A stretch of DNA of 64,000 bases from AP-15 sp963736715 (lineage in GTDB: Bacteria > Pseudomonadota > Alphaproteobacteria > ATCC43930 > CGMCC-115725): positions 186,001 through 250,000 of the forward strand of contig CAVTQA010000022.1 in assembly GCA_963736715.1 (NCBI GenBank), written 5' to 3'. The translations under genes were made by a program, and so were the position numbers. Below the pieces are notes generated by a model. The model had not been told where the DNA came from. It saw only the letters and a list, made by a program, of their open reading frames with translations, and did no database searches. Of the stretch, positions 26,532 to 34,234 are shown piece by piece (positions within the stretch are counted from its first letter, which is position 1; each line of letters opens with the position of its first letter).

Positions 26532-27636
26532 CTAGGCCAGGTCGCGATCCACGATCACCGCCACCTTGCCCAGCGTGCGGCCACCCGCCTTCAGCGACTG
26601 CAGTCCGGCATTGATCGCTTCGACGGTACTGTCGATGGTCTGGCTGACATGCGGGACCACCAATCCCTGGGTCGCCCACTCCATCGCCAGAGCCATCCCG
26701 CGCTTAAGGAAGGTCTTCGCCTCGCTGTCTAGCGTGGCGGGCTCGGAAAAATAGCGCAGCAGATCGATGTTGACGTGCTTGGCGCCGCGCTCGGCCAGTA
26801 GGAATTGACCGGGCTGTTGGTTTTCGACCAAGTGGGTCGTCTTTCCGGGGCCGACCCCCAGCACGACCCAGTTGCCGTCTTGCCGGACCGTCTTCGCGGT
26901 CTCGATGAAGCCCGCCTCGCTGTAGGTGGCGTCAAAAACGAGGTCGATACCCCTGCCGCCGGTCAACTCCGCGATTTTCGCCGCGACGTCGTCGCGCTTG
27001 TAATCGAAAACGTGATGGGCGCCGGACTGCCGCGCCAGTGCGATCGACTGGGGCGTGCTGCCGCTGCTGATGACCAGCCCGGCCCCCAACGCACGCGCCG
27101 CCATCTGCACGGCGAGATGCCCGACGCCGCCCCCACCGCCCGGGATATAGACCGTGTCACCGGCCTGGACGGCGCCGTAAAGGGCCCGCGAAGGCGGAGA
27201 GGAAGCACATCGGAAGCGCCGCGGCATCGCCGAAGCTCAGGGATGTCGGCTTGGGGACGGTGAGGAATTGGCGCGCCACCGCATAGCCACCTTCTCCGCC
27301 GCTCCGCTCAGTCGCGACCTAGCCACCATCGCCATTCAAATCGGCCATCGCGGCCACAGCGTCACCGACAGCCACGCCGCGCACGCCTTGGCCCATGGCG
27401 ACGACGACGCCCGAAAGATCGAGGCCAAGAACGACGGGGGGCGTTCGCGCCATGAAATTAAGGTCGGCCAGCTTGTATTCGAGTGGGTCGAGCGACGAGG
27501 CCGCAGCGCGGATCAACACCTCATCGGCCACCGGCTGCGGGACGGGAACACGCACCGCCTCAGGCGGGACTCCGGCCCGGCCCCGGGTGTAACCGACGCC
27601 GAGAAACGTCGCCGGGATCACATGTGTCTTCTTCAT
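26532..27636 (-). pseudogene. Zinc-type alcohol dehydrogenase/quinone oxidoreductase (MDR), two frameshifts
   Basis: The N-terminal part MKKTHVIPATFLGVGYTRGR through VVLGLDLSGVVVAMGQGVRG is in one frame; the NAD(P)-binding part YIPGGGGGVGHLAVQMAARA (glycine motif) through LGKVAVIVDRDLA is in another, with a short middle piece VARQFLTVPKPTSLSFGDAA in the third. Shifts are near 27312 and 27200. No structural zinc cysteines are visible, so a quinone oxidoreductase-like enzyme is likely. Single-base shifts in GC-rich DNA could be technical. Confidence 0.75.
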
Positions 27637-27799
27637 CGTCAGTGTCCTTCCGATGACGCGCCCGGGTCCTACGGGCGCGCTTTGGGGTTAGATCTTGAGG
27701 AGATACGGCATCCTCTTGCGATGCCGGCGAGGCTGGACTATCAGCCTCAGGCCAAAGGTCGGAGCTTTTCCCTCAAGGCATCGGGGTCGTGCGTGGCCG

Positions 27800-28663
27800 T
27801 CAGACGAAGCTGTTGGTGAGCAATCCGAGCCCCGAGATTTCGACGGTCACGGTGTCGCCGGGCTTGGGAAAGCGCGGCGGGTCGAAGTCGATACCGACGC
27901 CCTTCGGGGTGCCCGTGGCGATGACGTCGCCCGGCAACAGCGTCAATCCTGCCGAGATCGTCTCGATCAGCGACGGGATGTCAAAGATGAGATCGCCGGT
28001 ATTGGCATCCTGTCGCAGCTCGCCATTGACCCACGTCCGAAGCCTCAGGGCAGTCGGGACAACCTCGTCACTCGTCGTCACATAGGGGCCCATAGGGCAG
28101 AATCCGTCGAGCGCCTTGCCCAGGAACCACTGGCGATGGTTCTTCTGACGGTCGCGTGCGGTGACATCGTTGACGATGGTGAAGCCCCAAACATCGGCCA
28201 TCGCCTCCGCCCGCGGTATGTCGCCCCCGCCCCGGCCGATGATCACGGCCAGTTCGCCTTCGTAATCGACTGCGGCCGTGGCATTCGGATGGGTCGGCAC
28301 GGGCGCGCCCGAGCCGACCACGCAGCTAGGCGGCTTGCTAAACACGGCGGGGAATTCGTCCGGCTCGCCACCGGCCCTTGCACCCGCCTCATAGCCACTC
28401 CGGGAAAACTCGTCGGCGTGCTCCCGGTAGTTCTTTCCGACGCAGAAGATATTGCGCCGCGGCTCGGGGATCGGTGCGATCCGGCGCACTTCGGAAAGCG
28501 GGATGGTCGTGCCCGCCGATGAGAGCGAGGGCGCGAGCGCCTCGTACCTGGTGATCAGGTCGACCATGTCGGCGACGTCGATGGGGCGGAGCACGCCCGC
28601 CCCGGGCTCGATGAGGCCGACGCGTCTGCGGTCGTCATGCTGCTCGAAGGTTGCGAATTTCAT
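27800..28663 (-). CDS. Fumarylacetoacetate hydrolase-family protein
   Basis: 287 residues from MKFATFEQHDDRRRVGLIEP, with GGAGGACAAC just before the ATG. The FAH core has IFCVGKNYREHADEF, the metal-binding DYEGELAVIIGRGG, NDVTARDRQ, and DVIATGTPKGVGIDFDPPRF. Members hydrolyse or decarboxylate acylpyruvates and related ring-fission products in aromatic catabolism. Neighbours with the same theme (tautomerases, hydratases) suggest a former meta-cleavage or similar pathway. It is the best-preserved catabolic gene of this stretch. Confidence 0.9.
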   Translation of the reverse strand: MKFATFEQHDDRRRVGLIEPGAGVLRPIDVADMVDLITRYEALAPSLSSAGTTIPLSEVRRIAPIPEPRRNIFCVGKNYREHADEFSRSGYEAGARAGGEPDEFPAVFSKPPSCVVGSGAPVPTHPNATAAVDYEGELAVIIGRGGGDIPRAEAMADVWGFTIVNDVTARDRQKNHRQWFLGKALDGFCPMGPYVTTSDEVVPTALRLRTWVNGELRQDANTGDLIFDIPSLIETISAGLTLLPGDVIATGTPKGVGIDFDPPRFPKPGDTVTVEISGLGLLTNSFV

Positions 28664-28945
28664 GTTGTCCTCCATATGCGCCCGTCAGGATGTGCGGACC
28701 CATCTCGGGCACCGACCGGGTCCCTGTGAGGGCCATCGAGACGTCCAGCTGCTTACGGATTATGCCGAGGGCCTTGGTCACGCCGGGCTCGCCCCCGGCA
28801 CCGACGCCGTAGGCCAGCAGCGGCACGGCCGATTATGCGGCCGCGCGCCCAGGGCTAGAGCGCGCAAGACGTCCTGCCCGGACCGAATGCCGCCGTCGAA
28901 CAGGAAGCGGGGCGGCATCGCCGCCCCGCCGGTCAGCGCGGTCGC
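28635..28945 (-). pseudogene. FMN-dependent alpha-hydroxy-acid dehydrogenase, C-terminal fragment
   Basis: FLFDGGIRSGQDVLRALALG (the DGGxRxGxDVxKALALGA phosphate-binding block) and, after a shift near 28835, LLAYGVGAGGEPGVTKALGI followed by LDVSMALTGTRSVPEM. This is the last ~90 residues of an LldD/glycolate oxidase-type enzyme. Upstream lies directly the tautomerase stop, so the rest is gone. Confidence 0.7.
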
Positions 28946-28948
28946 GAC

Positions 28949-29338
28949 CTATTTCGGCGCATACTGCATCTCGCCGTCCCCGAACGACCAATCCTCTCGG
29001 CCGTCGTCCACGAGGTTGATCCAGACGTCCTCCTTGCGGACGCCAGCCTTCTCGTGAATTTCGTCGGCAATGCGCCGGTAGAACTGCATCTTGACCTCGG
29101 TCGAGCGGCCGCCGACCCAAGTCACCTGGATGATGATGAGATCCGGCGAGTATCGGACGCCGAGATAGCCTTCGTCCGGATAGATGATCTCGTCCGCGCT
29201 GTGGCGAGTTACGATCAGAAACTTGTCGTTGACAGGCACGTTCGCAATTTCGATCATCGCGCCGTAGACGGCCTGGCTGACGATCCGAACGCGCTCGGCG
29301 GGCGCGTCCTTGTTGATATCGATTCTGACGAACGGCAT
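28949..29338 (-). CDS. Tautomerase family protein (4-oxalocrotonate tautomerase-like), 129 aa
   Basis: MPFVRIDINKDAPAERVRIV: Pro1 follows the initiator Met, as needed for the catalytic amino-terminal proline. The 129-residue length is that of the double-domain tautomerases (beta-alpha-beta twice). FGDGEMQYAPK closes the protein. These isomerise or hydrolyse ring-fission products. Transcribed away from the regulator at 29595; the shared 256-bp gap holds a candidate operator. A second, disrupted copy is at 32421. Confidence 0.85.
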   Translation of the reverse strand: MPFVRIDINKDAPAERVRIVSQAVYGAMIEIANVPVNDKFLIVTRHSADEIIYPDEGYLGVRYSPDLIIIQVTWVGGRSTEVKMQFYRRIADEIHEKAGVRKEDVWINLVDDGREDWSFGDGEMQYAPK

Positions 29339-29489
29339 CGCGCTCTCCTTTCATTCCCAGAGTTTCACCGTCCACCACTGCTCCGTTCAGACGAGAGCCG
29401 GGGTGAGAGGGCGAGCGGTCTTGAGGAACCGCCATCGCCCGACAGGCGTAAAGCTGGTGAACCGGACCGCAAGAGTCCTTGGGCGCGGG

Positions 29490-29514
29490 CTGGAAAGACC
29501 TGCAAATTCCGCAA
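29490..29514 (+). promoter_or_regulatory. Candidate operator, direct repeat 1
   Basis: CTGGAAAGACCTGCAAATTC followed by CGCAA; pairs with 29549-29573 (22 of 25 bases identical), start-to-start 59 bp. Lies between the divergent tautomerase and wHTH regulator genes. Confidence 0.5.
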
Positions 29515-29548
29515 AGGCTGCAGCGCCGATTTGCGAGCAGCGGCCTTC

Positions 29549-29573
29549 CTGGAAAAACCTGAAATTTCCGCAA
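29549..29573 (+). promoter_or_regulatory. Candidate operator, direct repeat 2
   Basis: CTGGAAAAACCTGAAATTTC followed by CGCAA, ending 21 bp before the ATG of the wHTH regulator. Spacing of 59 bp is near six helical turns... within error for two sites on roughly the same face. Confidence 0.5.
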
Positions 29574-29594
29574 TTGCGCGGTAAAGTCGGAAGC

Positions 29595-29999
29595 ATGCTT
29601 GCGGGCTCTGACCTACCGGCGAGCGTGGGGTTCGGGTGGTTCCGGGTGCTGCCGCGTCGCCGCGAAATGATTGCTGACGGAAAGCCGATTAAGCTCGGCG
29701 GCCGTGCATTCGATATCCTGATGGCACTGATCGAGGCACGCGGGGCGGTCGTCAGCAAGAACGCGCTGATGGCGCGGGTATGGCCCGGCCGGATCGTAGA
29801 GGAAAACAATCTGCAATCCCAGATCTCGGCGTTGCGGACCGTCTTGGTCTCGGACCGCGACCTGATCCGCACGGTCTCTGGACGCGGCTATCAGTTCATT
29901 GGGGAGATCCGGGCTTTGTCGGAGGGCGGCGTTTGGCCCGCCGGCTGGGGTTTCCATATCCCCGCACGCCGCTCATTTCTGTTTGTCGGCGCACGATAG
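29595..29999 (+). CDS. OmpR/CadC-type winged-helix transcriptional regulator, short
   Basis: 135 residues. The DNA-binding domain is complete: GRAFDILMALIEARGAVVSK, NALMARVWPGRIVEENNLQS and QISALRTVL then RTVSGRGYQFIGEI. Family members of this style normally carry a long C-terminal ATPase/TPR part; here the frame ends after about 25 unrelated residues, so the protein is either a small regulator or a truncated one. It is divergent from the tautomerase gene and the direct repeats in between are its likely target. Confidence 0.7.
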   Translation: MLAGSDLPASVGFGWFRVLPRRREMIADGKPIKLGGRAFDILMALIEARGAVVSKNALMARVWPGRIVEENNLQSQISALRTVLVSDRDLIRTVSGRGYQFIGEIRALSEGGVWPAGWGFHIPARRSFLFVGAR

Positions 30000-30358
30000 A
30001 AATGTCACCCGGCGTGCAAAGTAGAGACGACACCCCAGGTGGCGGTGAAGACAACCAGCGCAGAGACGTTATCTCTGCAGTGCGGTGAACATTTGATGCC
30101 CTAGCCAGATGGGCTACAGTCGTTGGCGACCGGTGAAGCGGAGGCGGGCTCTGCTGGGAGCAACCCGTCGAGGAATAGCCGGTCGGAGATTTCACTCCGA
30201 TGCGAGCGGGAGCCGATCGGAACCGGCCGGCTCCCCCTGATCCGAAGTCGGCAGCATAAGCTCACCAACATCTGCCTGTACGGGCCGGCAGGCGAGGGAT
30301 ATCAAGGGCAAAGCCCTTGGCCAGTTTGTCGGCGTCACTCACTAGGCCCAAATGCTTA
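30000..30358. other. No gene seen; left flank of IS1595
   Basis: No recognisable coding content. It probably contains the debris of the regulator's C-terminal part. The 8-bp AATGCTTA duplication of the IS1595 ends it. Confidence 0.4.
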
Positions 30359-31386
30359 CCTGATTACGCACTATCCTCAGCCAATTTGAGGAGGCGGTAT
30401 GGCATCGGCGGGGTTCGGACTGCGACATAGCCGAGGCGTGGCATCATGGCGGCGAGATCGTATCGGCGGTTGAAGCGGTACTCGAATTCGGCGAGGTAGC
30501 GGGGTACATGCTTGTCGCGGATGGTGCGGTAAGTGCCAGTGATGGCGCTCTTGATGTTGCCGAGGGTGGTGTTGACCCACTTGAAAGCAGGGTTCAGGGC
30601 GGCCTTGCGACCGGATCCAGTGATGATCGGCTGGTGAACGCAGCCGGCGTTGCCGACCCCAGTGAAGCAGTGCAGGCCGTCACTGACAACGGTGCTGGCG
30701 GGATGGAAATTGCGCTGCGCCAAGGTCGCGATTTCGGCACGGCGGAAACCCTTTACGCGGCGCAACTTCAAGCGGATTGGCTTGCCCTCCGGTGTGGTTT
30801 CGACCGCCGCCACGATCGGCGTCTTGCCAGGCGAACCGCGGCCCCGCATGCCGCCGTTGCGCTCCCCGCCGAGATAGGCGTCGTCGATCTCGATCCGTCC
30901 CGTCAGGCGCTTTGTGGCGTCCCGCTCCATCATCGCCTGCATGAGCTTGTGCTTGATCTTCCAGGCGGTGGTCTGGGTGACGCCAAGCTGGCGGCCCAAC
31001 TCAATGCTGGAGATGCCGCCCTTGCTCTGAGTGAGGTGGTACATGGCGCGAAACCAAATGCACAGCGGCACCTTGGTTGCCGCGAAAATCGTTCCGGCGA
31101 TCACGGATGTCTGCCGTCGACAGGCGGCACACGGTAAAGCGCCGGGTCTTCACGAAGCTGTGATGCTCCCCTGCGCAAACCGGGCAGACAAAGCCGGATG
31201 GCCAGCGCCAGCGCATCACCGCCTCCCGGCACTGATCCTCTGTTCCGTAAAGAACAGCAAACTGGGCCTCGCTGAGCCCCTTTTGAAATTGCACCTTGTT
31301 GCGCGCCATCGTTCAAACCCGCAGAAACAGCCGTATGTTCCTGTTTTGTACCACAGCTTGATGGCTGAGGATAGTGCGTAATCAGG
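30359..31386 (-). mobile_element. IS1595-family insertion sequence with 8-bp duplication
   Basis: Ends CCTGATTACGCACTATCCTC on both sides (inverted) and flanked by AATGCTTA at 30351-30358 and 31387-31394, the 8-bp duplication typical of IS1595. It lies just beyond the 3' end of the exported enoyl-CoA hydratase gene. Perfect ends and duplication show a recent insertion. Confidence 0.9.
30364..31309 (-). pseudogene. IS1595 (ISXO2-like) transposase, one frameshift
   Basis: MARNKVQFQKGLSEAQFAVL with a zinc ribbon half (CPVCAGEHHSF), then after a shift near 31105 IAGTIFAATKVPLCIWFRAM, the helix-turn-helix SIELGRQLGVTQTTAWKIKH, and the DDE-type core RIEIDDAYLGGERNGG, VVSDGLHCF, LGNIKSAITGTY. The expected second CxxC of the ribbon is in the shifted part. 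One indel only; the copy may still be active if that is an assembly error. Confidence 0.85.
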
Positions 31387-31430
31387 AATGCTTATGCACT
31401 TCATGTTCGCCTCAGCGTCCGAGTTCGAGC

Positions 31431-32388
31431 TCAATTGCCCTGATAAACGGGCGCGGCCGTCGGCTTCGGCATTTCGGCCCTCGCTGAAATCGTGCGTGTG
31501 GAAAAGCGCGCCAAATTGCGCATCGAGGCGTGAGAGGGCCTCCGCCTCCACGGGATCGATCGCCAGGTGCGCCGACGCCAAAGCGGTCTTGATGCCCAAA
31601 GGCCCGCATGCCGCAACCTTGTTAGCGATTGCGACGGCGCGATCGAGGGCAGCCTGCGCCGTGTCGGCGATCTCCTGGACCGTCCCCATGCGATACGCTT
31701 CCTGGGCCGTCCAATGATCGCCCGTTAGCATGTAGCGCATCGCGTTGCCCCAGCCGGCCTCACGAACGAATTGGACGGTCGAGCCGCCGCCGGGGAAGCA
31801 CCCATGCGTGTTGTCCTCCTGGCCGAAATTCGTGTTCGCCGCCGCCACTCGAATATCCGCAACGAGGAATAGCTCATCCGCCATGTTCCAGGTATCGCCG
31901 TGGACGGCGATAATCAGAGGCTTCGTGAGATGCGGATGTCCCTTGGCCAGTGGATCTATGACTCCGCCTCCGCTGATCCAGGGCTTGCCAGTGCGGACGA
32001 GCGCCTTGAATCCGTCGACATCGATGCCGCGCGAGAAGTTGTCCCCGTGGCCGAAGAGGACGGCCGCGCGCAGCGAGGGGTCGTGATCGTAGTCATAGTA
32101 GGCCTTCGCGAGCGCCCGAAAGGTTGCAGGATCGATGCGGTTCTGAATTTGCGGCCTGTTGAGTTCGAACAGCACCACCTGCCCGCGGCGTTGAATGGAG
32201 AGCGAGGTTCCGCTTGCGAGCGGAACCTCGCCCAGGTGCGTCTCCAGTACCAGGCTTTCGGCCGCTGCCGCCTGCACGAACCGAAATCGCAGGGCGCCGA
32301 GGCCGGTCAGGACCGCGGCGCTGGACAAGAGGGTTCGGCGGATCAGTGGGGTCGCGAAAAGCGCTCCACTACGACAATGCGAATTCAT
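31431..32388 (-). pseudogene. Enoyl-CoA hydratase with Tat/Sec-type signal; C-terminal one-base deletion
   Basis: Start MNSHCRSGALFATPLIRRTL follows AAAGGAGCCAGAC. An RR-containing hydrophobic N-terminus (PLIRRTLLSSAAVLTGLGAL) precedes a full crotonase domain: VVLFELNRPQIQNRIDPATF, LFGHGDNFSRGIDVDGFK (oxyanion loop), NTHGCFPGGGSTVQFVREAG and EAYRMGTVQEIADTAQAALD. Near 31450 one base is lost; the other frame gives PVYQGN and a stop, as in the paralogue at 33203. A secreted crotonase is unexpected because CoA esters are cytosolic. Only the last residues are affected, so function may survive. Confidence 0.75.
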
Positions 32389-32420
32389 GTCTGGCTCCTT
32401 TCTGCAGAAACGATGCTGCT

Positions 32421-32867
32421 TCAGGACGCGTACGTCGCGACGCCATTGCCGAAAGACCAATTCTCCTTCTTGACCTCGATGAGGTTGATAAGGACATCTT
32501 CCCGCCGGATACCCGGCTTTACCGCCAGCCCGTCGACGATGGCCTTGTAGAGCGCCTTCTTCTGCTCGACCGTGCGGCCTTCGTTCCAGGTGATCTGGAT
32601 CATCACCAATCGTCGGTGCGGTGAATGCCGAGGTAGTCCGGATCGAACACAAAATTCCCGGTCTCGTGCTCGCCGATGACCTCGAAGCGGTCACCCTTGG
32701 GCACACCGACGGCAATCATCGCTTCGTACACAACGTGTCCGACTTGCTGACGGTAAGCGGCATCCTTGCCTTTGCGGAGATCAGGCCAGCGTCCAGGCCC
32801 GCGGCCCGCGGTAGATCCGCTCATGGCGCAGCAGGAAACCTTGCAGATGCAATACGAACGAGGGCAT
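32421..32867 (-). pseudogene. Tautomerase family protein, 5' end replaced by IS110 fragment
   Basis: Body reads DLRKGKDAAYRQQVGHVVYE, GDRFEVIGEHETGNFVFDPD and, after a one-base shift near 32605, VMIQITWNEGRTVEQKKALY through NWSFGNGVATYAS. The beginning, MPSFVLHLQ, is followed by 68 bp from inside an IS110 transposase gene which supplies a stop. The catalytic Pro1 is kept at the new start but the first strand is broken. Paralogous to the intact gene at 28949; together with the hydratase it repeats the gene order of this catabolic stretch. Confidence 0.8.
32783..32850 (-). repeat. 68-bp relic of IS110 transposase gene
   Basis: Nearly identical to 25584-25652 (GFLLRHERIYRG then RAWTLA), lacking one C of the C run. 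No IS ends are attached, so it did not come by normal transposition. Confidence 0.9.
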
Positions 32868-33009
32868 GGTCTCTACTCCTGAAGGGTGGGGCTCAATCGA
32901 CCGGCGGCCGAGCCACCAGTCGGTTACCTGCATGTACGCGCATTATCGGCACCATCGGGTCGGCGGATTTCGCACTGATAGTCCGTCCGCCTCCGCGCTC
33001 CCCGGGTGG

Positions 33010-33174
33010 CCCGATGGCGAGCACCGGCACCCGGGATCGGTGACAATCGAACAGGCCGTTGATCAGATGAGATTGCCGGGGCCGCAGCTTCCCGCGCAGA
33101 CCGAAGACACGTTTCACTCCCGATTGCTTGAGGGTCTGCACCATGTAGCGAGCGACGGTTCGGGCCACGACACA
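33010..33174 (-). pseudogene. Thiamine-diphosphate enzyme (pyruvate oxidase-like) remnant
   Basis: VARTVARYMVQTLKQSGVKR VFGL is the first helix and strand of a ThDP enzyme; it is joined directly to QSHLINGLFDCHRSRVPVLA I, which in PoxB-like proteins lies about 70 residues later. So an internal deletion fused two parts of the PYR domain. No further domain follows. Confidence 0.55.
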
Positions 33175-33202
33175 CTCGCTGGTGCTTGAGTTGGGAGGAG
33201 GC

Positions 33203-33504
33203 CTACTTGCCTTGGTAGACGGCGGGACGTCCCTCCGCCTCAGCCTTGCGGCCCTCGATGAAGTCCTCGGTGTGGAAGAGCCCGCCAAATTGCTCATCGA
33301 GCTTGGCGAACGCCGCCGCTTCGGACTCGTCGATCGAGAGGTGCGCGGACTCCAGCGTGGTCTTGATGCCGAGCGGCTCGCACGCGGCGATCTTCTGGGC
33401 CAGCCCGATCCCCGCTTCCAGCGCCTTGGCCGGGTTGGGGGCGATCTCCTGATCACGCCCATCCGATAGGCCTCCTCCGCGCCCCAGTGGTCGCCGGAGA
33501 GCAT
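33203..33504 (-). pseudogene. Enoyl-CoA hydratase, C-terminal fragment
   Basis: MLSGDHWGAEEAYRMGVI, then after a shift near 33450 EIAPNPAKALEAGIGLAQKI, AHLSIDESEAAAFAKLDEQF and EGRKAEAEGRPAVYQGK with a stop. It is a paralogue of the exported hydratase at 31431 (TGDHWTAQEAYRMGTVQEIA). The 5' part is cut at about 33505 where an unrelated DUF1348 fragment begins. Confidence 0.75.
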
Positions 33505-33509
33505 GGCAC

Positions 33510-33695
33510 GACGACAGCGGCAACTGGTTCCGCAGCTACGGCAACGAGAACTGGGAATTCGACGAGCATGGTCTGATGCGCTTGCGCATCGCCAGCATCA
33601 ACGATTTGCCGATCAAAGAGAGCGACCGCAAATACCACTGGCCGCTCGGCCGACGCCCCGACGGTCAGCCGTCTCTGAGCGACCTCGGCCTCTAG
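33510..33695 (+). pseudogene. DUF1348/SnoaL-like protein, C-terminal fragment
   Basis: Reads DDSGNWFRSYGNENWEFDEH, GLMRLRIASINDLPIKESDR and ends LSDLGL. This is the conserved end of the DUF1348 NTF2-like family (about 150 residues); the N-terminal half is missing and replaced by hydratase DNA on the opposite strand. Confidence 0.7.
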
Positions 33696-33761
33696 GATCT
33701 TTCGACGGCGAAACCGAGCCGCTGTCCCTGACCATTTCGTGTAACCAATCGAGATAAACCC

Positions 33762-34232
33762 ATGGCCTTCACGATCAACGTCAACGGCGTCGATCGGACG
33801 GTCGATGCTGAGGGCGACACGCCCCTCCTCTGGGTATTGCGCGACGTGCTCGGCAGACCGGCACGAAGTTCGGCTGCGGCATGGCGCTGTGCGGCGCCTG
33901 CACTGTGCATGTCGACGGCGACGCCACGCGCTCTTGTATCACCACGATCGACGGTATCGGCGCCTCAGAAGTCACTACGATCGAGGCAATCGGCGCGACC
34001 CCGGCGGGGCGCCAAGATGCAGAAGGCCTGGCTCGACCGCGAGGTGGTGCAATGCGGCTACTGCCAGTCGGGCCACATCATGTCCGCCTCGGCGCTCCTT
34101 GCCAGCAACCCGCATCCGACGGATTCGGACATCGACGACGCGATGTCCGGCAATATCTGTCGCTGTGGTACTTATGTCCGCATTCGCGAGGCGATCAAAG
34201 AGGCCGCGCAATCGAGCGGACAGAGGAGCTGA
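33762..34232 (+). pseudogene. (2Fe-2S)-binding subunit of molybdenum hydroxylase (IorA-like), two frameshifts
   Basis: MAFTINVNGVDRTVDAEGDT starts the plant-ferredoxin-like domain. The frame moves near 33855 to TKFGCGMALCGACTVHVDGD (cluster cysteines) and back near 34015 to EVVQCGYCQSGHIMSASALL and MSGNICRCGTYVRIREAIKE, the second [2Fe-2S] domain. This is the small subunit of isoquinoline 1-oxidoreductase-type enzymes. The stop is 2 bp from the start of the large subunit. Confidence 0.8.
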
Positions 34233-34234
34233 AA

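Noticed and set aside
32388..32715. Exported hydratase starting at 32715
   Set aside because: That N-terminal extension is an out-of-frame reading of tautomerase 2; the ATG at 32388 has a ribosome binding site and gives a clean signal sequence.
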